Below are positions 53,863 through 61,921 of a stretch of 64,000 nt of DNA, in pieces. A program made the position numbers and the translations under genes. The DNA lies in NCBI GenBank assembly GCA_030429565.1, contig JAUIFE010000009.1:62001-126000 (forward strand), in the 5' to 3' direction. Below the pieces are notes generated by a model. The model saw only the letters and a program-made list of their open reading frames with translations, did no database searches and had not been told where the DNA came from. This DNA comes from Holophagae bacterium. GTDB lineage: Bacteria; Acidobacteriota; Holophagae; Acanthopleuribacterales; Acanthopleuribacteraceae. Position 1 is the first letter of the stretch, and each line of letters opens with the position of its first letter.

Positions 53863-54789
53863 TTAGGGACAGTCGTAAAGCACGTTTTCGGCGCCGCGTT
53901 CTTCTATAAGGGTTTCGATGTAGCTGATCAAGTTCAGGCGACGCTTGTGGAAGGCCGCCAATTGCATGGGGTTTAGGTGTGCGCGCAGGGCCTTGGTTAG
54001 GTCGCGCTTTTTAACCGTTTTGAGTTTGTTCCAAAAGGTACGTTCCACCCGTTGCAACGCTTCGACACCTGGCAAACGCGGATCCACTTTAAAGGAACGC
54101 GAGTGGTCGATGTACCACACGTACCAGTTGGCGTCGTAAAGGTAATTGCCACCGTGGCGGTCGAAGTTGTAGATCAGCAGATCAAAAGCCAGCATGTGCT
54201 GACGGTTGGTCTCGTGGTCAAAATCTTCGGGGAACGGGGTGCGGTCTTTGGCGCGCTTCTGTTCACTTAACGCGTTTTCCACCCACAGTTGCAATGAGCC
54301 GTCCTTGCCTTCAAAACCACGCGAGACGACCGGTGGCACGTGGCCGACACCCAGTTGTTTTGAAACTTCGTAGGCGGCGATTTCCAAGCGGTAACTGTCT
54401 TGGTAAAAGCGGTGCAGCTCGCCCTGTAACTTCATGCGTTCCTTGGTGCTGTGGACGTGGCGGAACACGCCGCGGAAGTGGCGGCCTTCGTAGTCGAGGT
54501 CGAGACGCAGCGGTTTGGTAATGCCGTTTTCGAGCACTTTCTTTTTGGTGACGTCGGCTTTTTTCAGCATGGTTTTCAGCAGCGATTCATCGTGGAGCGG
54601 TAAGGCGACGCCGTCGCGATCAACCAGGGCGGGTTTGGGGCCGCACAGCGTTTTCAGTTCGTCGACAATGGCCGGTCGAGGCGTGGTGACGTTGGGACGT
54701 TCGTTTTCGACGCCGGCACCCATGGCAATGCAGGGCGCAAGCGTGGTAATCAGGACAAGTGAGATCCAAAAAACCTTGGTGACAGTCAT
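53863..54789 (-). CDS. Secreted HipA/FAM20C-like kinase-fold protein
   Basis: A 308-aa protein with a signal peptide (LVLITTLAPCIAMGAG). The motif NFDRHGGN (Asp210, His212, Asn215) and IDHSRSF (Asp228) form the catalytic and metal site of the PI4K/HipA/FAM20 kinase superfamily. The helix YRLEIAAYEVSKQLGVGHVPP (Glu136) precedes it. Arg110 in GVFR stands where the ATP-binding Lys is expected. An exported kinase in bacteria is unusual; it might phosphorylate extracellular or periplasmic targets, or be a pseudokinase. It has its own terminator. Confidence 0.75.
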   Translation of the reverse strand: MTVTKVFWISLVLITTLAPCIAMGAGVENERPNVTTPRPAIVDELKTLCGPKPALVDRDGVALPLHDESLLKTMLKKADVTKKKVLENGITKPLRLDLDYEGRHFRGVFRHVHSTKERMKLQGELHRFYQDSYRLEIAAYEVSKQLGVGHVPPVVSRGFEGKDGSLQLWVENALSEQKRAKDRTPFPEDFDHETNRQHMLAFDLLIYNFDRHGGNYLYDANWYVWYIDHSRSFKVDPRLPGVEALQRVERTFWNKLKTVKKRDLTKALRAHLNPMQLAAFHKRRLNLISYIETLIEERGAENVLYDCP

Positions 54790-55185
54790 GTTGCGTTTAA
54801 ACCTCTAACGGCGATCTCGTGGATCGCGGTGTTCACCCAGTAGCGGAAGGTCAAGCCAAAAGTGTGCGATTCGAGTCGATTAAAGCGCAGCGGTCCTTGG
54901 AGCGCGGCACGCTTTATAGAACAGCAGGTCAACAGATGATGCGAGTAGCTGCTAAGAATCGCTTAACTCAGGTCTTTAGGCCGATATGCACAGAAAAAAG
55001 AAAGTGGCCGTGAAAAGGGTTGATGGGGTAGGGTTTGCGCGATGTATGGCAAGTAATGCGGCGCGTAGCGCTCAAAACGGGTTCAGTTTGTCATGGTTTC
55101 AGTAATTTAGCTAGTTAATTTTTATTAAAGGCATTGTTTTGTTATGTAAAACACAGCGAGTGTGTAAGAAAAGTATGAGGAGCGC
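54790..55185. other. Intergenic region upstream of the kinase-fold gene
   Basis: About 400 bases holding the promoter of the gene starting at 54789. AT-rich near 55100-55170. I see no gene. Confidence 0.5.
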
Positions 55186-55617
55186 TTAGGTTCGTTCTTG
55201 TGGTGTCGCCGCCCGGATGTAGGTCACCGTATGATGGCTGAATAAACGCCCGCTTTCGGCACGGCAGGCGGCCGTGCCATAGACCAGTTTGCTGCCGCAT
55301 TTAAGGACTTCAGCGTCGCAGTAGACTGCCTCCCGCACCGCCGGTCGTAAGAAGGCGGTGTTGAGTTCGGAGGTGACCGCCATGGGTTCGAATCCGATTT
55401 GGGTCATTGTGGCAAACCAAAATGCGGCATCGGCGGCGGCCATTAACACGGGTCCCGAGATCAGGCCGCCGGGGCGGTTAAACCGTTCTCGGTATGGGAA
55501 TAAAAGTGTCGCCTTGCCGTAGCCGAGGCTGACAATTTCCATATCGTAACCCTGCATAAAGGGCTCGTTTTTGATGAGCGCTTCCAGTTCGGCGCGTGCA
55601 ACTTTGGGTTCTTGCAT
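55186..55617 (-). CDS. Hotdog-fold thioesterase (PaaI-like)
   Basis: A 143-aa protein from the ATG at 55617; an upstream alternative exists at 55677. Pattern: substrate helix FNRPGGLISGPVLMAAADAAFWFA, then MAVTSELNTAFLRPA and a final strand RLFSHHTVTYIRA. This is the PaaI/YbgC-type hotdog fold hydrolysing acyl-CoA thioesters. Short for the family but complete. Confidence 0.82.
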   Translation of the reverse strand: MQEPKVARAELEALIKNEPFMQGYDMEIVSLGYGKATLLFPYRERFNRPGGLISGPVLMAAADAAFWFATMTQIGFEPMAVTSELNTAFLRPAVREAVYCDAEVLKCGSKLVYGTAACRAESGRLFSHHTVTYIRAATPQERT

Positions 55618-55728
55618 GGGAGTGACGACCTCTGCCGTGGTGTGGGTGGTGCGTACCGCTTCACCGGGGAAGCACATTTGGCTTTGGTATTATCGTTGAT
55701 TCTGGAAACGCAAAGGCTGAAAAAAGTT

Positions 55729-57138
55729 CTAAAAATGAATTTTTACTTTGCGTTCGATGACCGTTTCGCCGCCGGTTTCCTTGTCGGCCGCGATGATGCG
55801 CAGGTTGTGCTCGCCGCGTTGGGTGAAATTGACCACGGCGCTAAATTGGCCCGCTTCGATCATGACGGCCGCCACGCCGTTCACGTTTACGGCGGCGTTG
55901 GCGTCGGTACGACCCGAAATAATCGCCATGCCACCCAAGACCTCGACCTCGAGGTTGCGAATGGGTGGGCCTTTCACTTCGGCTCTTGGCGTGCTGTCGC
56001 CGGGGTGGGCCTGTTTGGCGCCGGCGTTTTCGGTGATTTCGAACCGAAAGGTGTTGGAAAAAGGGCCGGGAATACCTTGATCGGAAATGCCGCGCACGCG
56101 CCAAAAGTAAACACCCGGGGCCAACTCGAGTTCAAAGCCGCCACTGGTGACGCCCATTTTGTCCTCTAAGCGGGTGACGAACAGCGCCTGATCGCTGAGT
56201 TGAAAATGGAAGGAGGGAATGAAAATTTCGGAGTGCCAGCGAAAGGCGATTTCGCGTGCCGCGCCTTTGGCGGTCAGCACCGAGTCGCGGTTTTTGGGTT
56301 GGTCTAAGGAGGGTGCGACTGGAACCTGCGAGGATTCCCGTTTGCCGTCTTGCCAGTGCAGCGCGTGGTATTTCGAGAGTTGACCGGTTTCGCTGCCTTC
56401 CTGCCATGCAGCGGAGCCCTTGTAGAGCGCGACATGACTGCTGCGGGTGACGGGGATACGGCTCAGTTCACCCGCGCCGCCTTTGAGTGAGGTTTTCCAC
56501 TGGTTGAGCTTCAAGTCGAGGGTGTGGTTTTTGTCGACGTTAAAGCTGAATTCGCCTTGTTCCAACTCAAACGAAAAAACGCCGTCGCCGGACTCGTAGG
56601 TGTTCAGCTTTATTTCTGTTTGGGCCGACAAGAAAAAGTGGGTTGAGCTGTTGGGTGGGTTGAGCTGTAGGGCGGAACGCACGCCGGTGCGAATGGCCGC
56701 AACTTTCGACAAGTCGATTAGGTTGTCGATCTCGCTGAAGTCTTCCTCTCCGCGTTTCTTGACTTCGACCTTGCCAAAGGGTTGCAGGTCGAGCGTGCCG
56801 CGATTGTCGGTTTGCGCGGCGCGCAGGACGCGCAGGCGTTCGGTTAACGCCGTGAGCGAGCTCTTGGCTTGGCGGTAATCCTCTTCGATGATGAGGTCTT
56901 CGACGGAGCGCATGTCTTCTTTGATACGCTCCAATTTCGCGGTGGCGTCCAGGTCGGTCGCCGAGGTTTGGCTTTCGAGCAACTGAACCTGTTCGTTCAC
57001 ATGGTTGATCTGCTCGGCCAGTGCTTCCTTTTCGTCACCAGAATTACCGCACGCAACCACGAGGGTCATCAGCAGCAGTAAGGCACCGCGGAGAAAAACA
57101 TTCCCGAGCATCAGTGAGAAGGGGCGTGGGTGCGACAT
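55729..57138 (-). CDS. FecR-like lipoprotein with coiled coil and Ig-like domains
   Basis: A 469-aa lipoprotein. The ATG at 57138 has GAGGT upstream; the lipobox is LVVAC (Cys near residue 30). A coiled coil (about 33-100) precedes a FecR-like beta region (SALQLNPPNSSTHFFLSAQTEIKL, GEFSFNVDK). Fibronectin-like (about 290-370) and Ig-like (about 390-469) domains follow. FecR domains act in sigma/anti-sigma or surface assembly; no sigma factor is adjacent. The stop at 55729 lies 112 bases from the thioesterase start. Confidence 0.75.
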   Translation of the reverse strand: MSHPRPFSLMLGNVFLRGALLLLMTLVVACGNSGDEKEALAEQINHVNEQVQLLESQTSATDLDATAKLERIKEDMRSVEDLIIEEDYRQAKSSLTALTERLRVLRAAQTDNRGTLDLQPFGKVEVKKRGEEDFSEIDNLIDLSKVAAIRTGVRSALQLNPPNSSTHFFLSAQTEIKLNTYESGDGVFSFELEQGEFSFNVDKNHTLDLKLNQWKTSLKGGAGELSRIPVTRSSHVALYKGSAAWQEGSETGQLSKYHALHWQDGKRESSQVPVAPSLDQPKNRDSVLTAKGAAREIAFRWHSEIFIPSFHFQLSDQALFVTRLEDKMGVTSGGFELELAPGVYFWRVRGISDQGIPGPFSNTFRFEITENAGAKQAHPGDSTPRAEVKGPPIRNLEVEVLGGMAIISGRTDANAAVNVNGVAAVMIEAGQFSAVVNFTQRGEHNLRIIAADKETGGETVIERKVKIHF

Positions 57139-57195
57139 GGTGACCTCGTCAGTCACGACCGCGGCAACAACCGCGGTCGCTTTCGTCTAGGGATG

Positions 57196-58914
57196 TTAGG
57201 AATCGTTTCGCCAAGGTTGCTTTTCGAAGTAGGCTTTGGTGGTTTTCCAAACCACACCGGATAACAGCAGAAGGGCTAACAAGTTGGGCATTGTAACGAG
57301 ACTGAGGGCGACATCGCCAAAGTTCCAGATCACGTTCAATGAGGAAACGGCGCCAATAAAGTGAAATAGGATGTAAATCACTTTGTAGGGGATGATGGCG
57401 GGCGCCCCGAAAAGGTAGTTGGCACAGCGATCGCCATAGTAGCTCCAGGAAATGGCGGTACTCAGGGCGAACAACACGACACACAACAACACGACCCATT
57501 CGCCGAAGCGGCCGAGTCCTTGGCTGAAGGCTTTGGCGGTTAGCGGCGCCGAGGTTTCAACGGCATTGCCGTAGAGCGCGCTGTACTTGGTTCCGTCCGT
57601 GCCGACGGCGGTGTTTTGTTCCGGAATGATTTCGCCTTCAAAGGGTTGGGTTTGCGCTTCGTCGATAAAGAAGCGATCAACCGTAACGTCGTGCCAAGCG
57701 AGGTGGGTGTCGTTGGGTTGGTATTGCGGTTCACCGTCGCGAATGACAATTTTCGCGGGGGCATCGCCGGTCACCAGATTGTATGACGCGCTGGCGACGG
57801 GGCGACCTTCGCTGTCGAGGGTCAGGTAGGTTAAATCGCCGGCGGCCAAGTCCAATTGGGTGGGGTGTTTGGCGTTCCAAACGCCGGTGGTGATAAGCAC
57901 GAGGCCGGTGATGGTACAAATCAGAATCGTGTCGATAAAGGGTTCGAGCAGGGCGACGACACCCTCCGAAACCGGCTCGTCGGTTTTGGCGGCGGCGTGC
58001 GCGATCGGCGCCGAGCCTTGGCCTGCTTCGTTGGAGAACAGGCCGCGTTTGACACCCCACATAATGGTGCTCATCAGGACACCGACACCGGTGCCGGCAA
58101 CACCGGCGGTGGGATTAAAAGCTTCGGTGACGATGGTGGCGAAGGCGGCTGGAATTTCACCGATGTTAAGCGCCAGAATGATGAGGGCGGAACAGACGTA
58201 AAGTATGGCCATCAAGGGCGCCAATACCGAGGTGACGCGGCCGATGCGGCGAATGCCGCCGAAAATGATGACGCCGACAAACAGCGCGGAAAGGGCGCCG
58301 GTGATATAGGGACTGAGGCCGAAGTTGGTTTCAACTTGGTCGGCCAAGGTGTTGGCTTGAATGGCGTTGCCGGTGAGGAAGGAGGTCAGCATCAAACCCA
58401 GGGCGAAAAAGACGGCCAGGGGTTTCCAGAGCACCTTGGCGGCCGGATAGGTTTCGGTTAAGCCCTTTTCGATGTAGTACATCGGGCCGCCGGCGACGAC
58501 GCCTTGGTCCGCATTGGCCGGCTCTTCAATGGTGCGGTATTTCAGCGCGAGCGTGACTTCGGAGTATTTGACCGCCATGCCCAGGAAGGCCGTCATCCAC
58601 ATCCAAAACAGCGCACCCGGTCCACCCCAGTGGATGGCGACCGCGACCCCGGCTATGTTGCCGACGCCGACGGTGGCTGAAAGTGCGGTAGTTAAGGCTT
58701 GAAAGTGAGAAACATCGCCGGGTTCATCGGGATCGTCGAACTTACCAGAGGTGACATCAATCCCGTGTTTAAGGCGTCGTAATTGGATAAAACCGAGGCG
58801 AAGGGTCAGGAAAAGACCGGTGCCGAGCAAAGCGTAGATCAAGATTTTTGGGGGGACGATGTAGTTCTCTACGATAAATGTGATGTTTTGAAGTAGGGTG
58901 GTGATGAATTCCAT
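57196..58914 (-). CDS. Sodium:alanine/glycine symporter (AGCS family)
   Basis: A 572-aa membrane transporter with about 11 hydrophobic segments and the AGCS signatures ALSATVGVGNIAGVAVAIHWGG and SNEAGQGSAPIAHAAA. It imports small amino acids with sodium. A polar stretch of about 120 residues (roughly 345-465) interrupts two helices, longer than in ordinary AGCS proteins (about 450-480 aa). It ends 57 bases before the FecR-like start. Confidence 0.9.
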   Translation of the reverse strand: MEFITTLLQNITFIVENYIVPPKILIYALLGTGLFLTLRLGFIQLRRLKHGIDVTSGKFDDPDEPGDVSHFQALTTALSATVGVGNIAGVAVAIHWGGPGALFWMWMTAFLGMAVKYSEVTLALKYRTIEEPANADQGVVAGGPMYYIEKGLTETYPAAKVLWKPLAVFFALGLMLTSFLTGNAIQANTLADQVETNFGLSPYITGALSALFVGVIIFGGIRRIGRVTSVLAPLMAILYVCSALIILALNIGEIPAAFATIVTEAFNPTAGVAGTGVGVLMSTIMWGVKRGLFSNEAGQGSAPIAHAAAKTDEPVSEGVVALLEPFIDTILICTITGLVLITTGVWNAKHPTQLDLAAGDLTYLTLDSEGRPVASASYNLVTGDAPAKIVIRDGEPQYQPNDTHLAWHDVTVDRFFIDEAQTQPFEGEIIPEQNTAVGTDGTKYSALYGNAVETSAPLTAKAFSQGLGRFGEWVVLLCVVLFALSTAISWSYYGDRCANYLFGAPAIIPYKVIYILFHFIGAVSSLNVIWNFGDVALSLVTMPNLLALLLLSGVVWKTTKAYFEKQPWRNDS

Positions 58915-59179
58915 TTACATACCTTTTACGTGTGCGAATTAAATGCCGCTCCTAAAGGGGGGGGCCGGAACCTGTGGTCCGTGCCGCGCAAAACGACGAT
59001 GAATCTTTAATGTTTTCAGGCCGTCGCACTTAGACAACTGATAGTGTGCATTCCGGCTCATCATAGGGAATGCAAGCGATCTCTGTCAAGGAAACCGCTA
59101 GGTGCATGGGCGTTTCGCGAGGGAACGCGCTGCAACGGGTCGGCCGCGCCAGGGCGACATGCCGTGTGAGGTGGTGGTC

Positions 59180-60025
59180 TTAGGATAAGTAGCCGCGCAG
59201 TTCTTGAATAGCGTGGTTTTTGCGCAATTTCTTGAGGGCCACCGCTTCAATTTGGCGAATGCGCTCGCGCGATAGGTTCAACATCAGACCAATTTCTTTG
59301 AGCGTCATGGGTTCTTTGCCCTCGAGGCCGAAGCGCAGGTTGATCACCAGCGCTTCTTTTTTGTCCAAGTCCTTGAGGATTTCGCGAACTTGGTTTTCAA
59401 AGGCTTCTTGCAGCAAGTGCTCGTCGGCACCTAACTCGCTCTCTTGGCTGAGTTTGTCCAGTAGTTGGAAGTCGCTGTTGTCGTCCAAGCTTTCGCTCAG
59501 CGAAATGTTGTCACCGCTGATCTGCAGCAGTTGTTCCACTTCGGCCACCGTGATGTCCAGCTCTTTGGCCAGTTCTTCAAGCGTTGGTTTGCGTTCCAGC
59601 TTCATGTTTAGCTGGTTGTACTTCTTGCTGAGCTGGTACATCAAATTGGCTTGTTTCTGCGGCAGGCGGAAGGCGCCGCTGTGTTTGGCCAGCGCGTGAA
59701 TAATCGCTTGGCGGATCCACCACACCGCGTAGGTGATGAACTTGACGCCTTTTTCCGGGTCAAAGCGCTTGGCGGCTTCGATCAAACCTATGTTGCCTTC
59801 GTTCATTAAGTCCAAAAACGACAGGCCCAGGCCGCGGTACTTTTTACAAATGCTGACGACGAAGCGCAGGTTGGATTCGACCATTTTCTTCAGCGCTTCT
59901 TGGTCGCCCTGTTGAATGGCGTAGCCCAACTCTTTTTCTTGGTCCGGCGTGAGTTGTGGGATCTTGGATATCTCTTGCAGATACCAATTGAGATTTTCCG
60001 TCGAGACTTGATGGTCGTCAGACAT
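59180..60025 (-). CDS. Sigma-70 family RNA polymerase sigma factor (group 1/2 type)
   Basis: A 281-aa sigma factor from the ATG at 60025, 16 nt after the hspR stop codon. Region 1.2 (WYLQEISKIPQLTPDQE), 2.1-2.4 (DLMNEGNIGLIEAAKRFDPEKG, then YAVWWIRQAI), 3 and 4.2 (TLKEIGLMLNLSRERIRQIEA) are complete. It lacks the long acidic region of RpoD, so it is a short RpoS/HrdB-like factor. Its place after hspR suggests coregulation with the heat-shock genes. Confidence 0.9.
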   Translation of the reverse strand: MSDDHQVSTENLNWYLQEISKIPQLTPDQEKELGYAIQQGDQEALKKMVESNLRFVVSICKKYRGLGLSFLDLMNEGNIGLIEAAKRFDPEKGVKFITYAVWWIRQAIIHALAKHSGAFRLPQKQANLMYQLSKKYNQLNMKLERKPTLEELAKELDITVAEVEQLLQISGDNISLSESLDDNSDFQLLDKLSQESELGADEHLLQEAFENQVREILKDLDKKEALVINLRFGLEGKEPMTLKEIGLMLNLSRERIRQIEAVALKKLRKNHAIQELRGYLS

Positions 60026-60041
60026 CTCCGCCACTACCTTC

Positions 60042-60461
60042 TTACTCTTTGGGGTGGTCGGCCACCGCTTCATCCAAGCGAATCACCTGTGTCTTAGGCG
60101 AGACTCGAACCAAAGAGTTTTTGTATTTTGTTTCACCGTCATCCAACGTTTCTATCATGACTTGGCGGAATGCGCGTAGTAATTCGTTCACATCCATCTG
60201 CATTTTTTCCATTTGCTCACGTAACTTGAACACCATGTCGACGCCGGCGAGGTTTAAACCCAAATCACGGGTTAGGTTGAGGATTTGTTCCAAGCGTTCA
60301 ATGTCTTCTTGGGAGTAAAGCCGTGTGTTGCCCTCGGTGCGCGAGGGGCACAGCAAACCTTCTCGCTCGTACATCCGCAGGGTTTGCGGGTGAATCCCAT
60401 AGGTTTTTGCGACCACGCTGATGGAAAAATAACCGGGTTGTTGTGTTTTCTTTCCTCGCAT
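60042..60461 (-). CDS. hspR: MerR-family heat-shock repressor HspR
   Basis: A 139-aa regulator. The MerR-type winged helix YFSISVVAKTYGIHPQTLRM and YEREGLLCPSRT, GNTRLYSQEDIERL are characteristic of HspR, which represses dnaK operons via inverted repeats and uses DnaK as corepressor. A coiled coil follows. It lies between dnaJ and the sigma gene. I did not find a full HAIR site (CTTGAGT-N7-ACTCAAG) upstream of dnaK, only a half-site CTCAAG. Confidence 0.85.
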   Translation of the reverse strand: MRGKKTQQPGYFSISVVAKTYGIHPQTLRMYEREGLLCPSRTEGNTRLYSQEDIERLEQILNLTRDLGLNLAGVDMVFKLREQMEKMQMDVNELLRAFRQVMIETLDDGETKYKNSLVRVSPKTQVIRLDEAVADHPKE

Positions 60462-60514
60462 TGGAAAAACGCCTCACTCTCTTGCCGAACTGAAGACCAC
60501 GCCTGGTTTCGGTC

Positions 60515-60542
60515 GGACGGTGCCGCACCATCGGCGCCGTCC
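60515..60542. other. Stem-loop between dnaJ and hspR
   Basis: GGACGGTGCC / GGCGCCGTCC stem with a short loop. No U-tract on the minus strand, so it may process or attenuate the dnaJ-hspR transcript. Confidence 0.4.
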
Positions 60543-60570
60543 TTTAACCATACCACGACCCTCGCCGCTG

Positions 60571-61725
60571 CTATTTGGCCACATGCAGGTTTTCACGTGG
60601 ATTCTCTGGGTTTAAAGTCTCAAATTCGCGCAGTAATTCTTTCGAGCGCTCGTCGCGTAAGCGCGGGACCTGGACCCGAACTTCGACGAATTGATCGCCC
60701 ACTTGGGTGCCGCGTAAGGCGGGCACGCCCTTGCCGCGAATGCGGAACTTTTGCCCGGTTTGCGTGCCGGGCGGAATTTTAATCGTCGCCGAGCCGTCGA
60801 TGGTCGGTACTTGGACCTTGGCGCCCAGCGCCGCTTCGACGAAGCTGATGGGAATCGAGCAGTACAGGTTCTCGCCCTTGCGTTCGAAAAATTCGTGGTC
60901 CTCGACTTTGGTAATAATGAAGAGGTCGCCCTCGGGGCCGCCGAACAAGCCGGCTTCGCCTTTGTGAGGCACGCGCACGCGGGTGCCGTTGCTCACGCCG
61001 GGCGGGATGCTGACCTTAATCTTTTCGGCAAAGGGTTTACGACCGGCGCCGCCACAGTTGTCGCAAGCGACGCTGTCAAAAAAACCGCGCCCGTCGCACG
61101 AACGGCAGGGGGTTTCGAAAACCATGTTGCCTTGGCGTAACTTCTGTTTGCCGTTGCCGCCGCAATTGGTGCAGGTCGTTTTTTTGCCGGTCGTGACCTG
61201 ACGGAAACCCTTGCAACTGGTGCACACAATCGAGCGATCAATTTTGAAGTTCATGGTCATGCCTTTAATGGCTTCCATGAAGGTCAGGGTAATGCTGTGT
61301 TGAATGTCCTGACCGCGTTGCGGGCTGCGCGTGCTGGATTGCGAGCCGTCGCGCGCGCCGCGAAACAAATCGGAGAAGATTTCGCTGAAATCTTGGCCGC
61401 CGCCTGCGCCTTGGCCGGCGCTAAAATCAAAGCCCTGGAAATTAAAATCGCCGAAGCCGCCCCATTGTTTGCCGTAAGGACCGCTGCCGCCAGGACCGCC
61501 TTGCGGTGGCGTGGCCGACCCGTAAAGGTCGTAGTTCTTGCGCTTTTGTTCGTCGCTAAGGCACTCATAAGCCTCGGAAATGGCTTTGAATTTGGTTTCC
61601 GCGTTTTTGTTGCCTGCATTGAAATCGGGATGGTACTGGCGCGCCAACCGTCGGTATGCTTTTTTGATCTCGGCTGACGAAGCGCTGCGCTTCACGCCCA
61701 ATACTTTATAGAAGTCCTCAGCCAT
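60571..61725 (-). CDS. dnaJ: Chaperone DnaJ
   Basis: A 384-aa co-chaperone. J domain with HPD at residues 32-34, a Gly/Phe-rich linker (61430-61510), and four zinc motifs (CTSC, CTNC, CRSC, CDNC), the first lacking the usual CxGxG. The C-terminal substrate domain follows. It stimulates DnaK ATPase. AGGTGG precedes the ATG at 61725. It is separated from dnaK by a terminator, so it is probably transcribed separately. Confidence 0.95.
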   Translation of the reverse strand: MAEDFYKVLGVKRSASSAEIKKAYRRLARQYHPDFNAGNKNAETKFKAISEAYECLSDEQKRKNYDLYGSATPPQGGPGGSGPYGKQWGGFGDFNFQGFDFSAGQGAGGGQDFSEIFSDLFRGARDGSQSSTRSPQRGQDIQHSITLTFMEAIKGMTMNFKIDRSIVCTSCKGFRQVTTGKKTTCTNCGGNGKQKLRQGNMVFETPCRSCDGRGFFDSVACDNCGGAGRKPFAEKIKVSIPPGVSNGTRVRVPHKGEAGLFGGPEGDLFIITKVEDHEFFERKGENLYCSIPISFVEAALGAKVQVPTIDGSATIKIPPGTQTGQKFRIRGKGVPALRGTQVGDQFVEVRVQVPRLRDERSKELLREFETLNPENPRENLHVAK

Positions 61726-61872
61726 ATGCCACCTGAACGAAGCTGGTAACGCGCCAAAAGCGCGCCTATGCGAAGTCGCTGTAATCGGTTGCGATCCATC
61801 ATACCCAAATTAAGATATTTGGAAAAGGAAAGCGGTGTGGATGCCGGCCGTGGGTGCGCGTGGGCCGGCGAC

Positions 61873-61899
61873 AAAAAAGGGAGGCCGTAAGCCTCCCTT
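61873..61899 (-). terminator. Rho-independent terminator after dnaK
   Basis: AAGGGAGGC / GCCTCCCTT stem, loop of 5, followed on the minus strand by TTTTTTG. It lies between dnaK (stop 61922) and dnaJ, so the two genes are not simply one transcript. Confidence 0.88.
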
Positions 61900-61921
61900 G
61901 GGTGCCGTGACAGGCCTGTGT

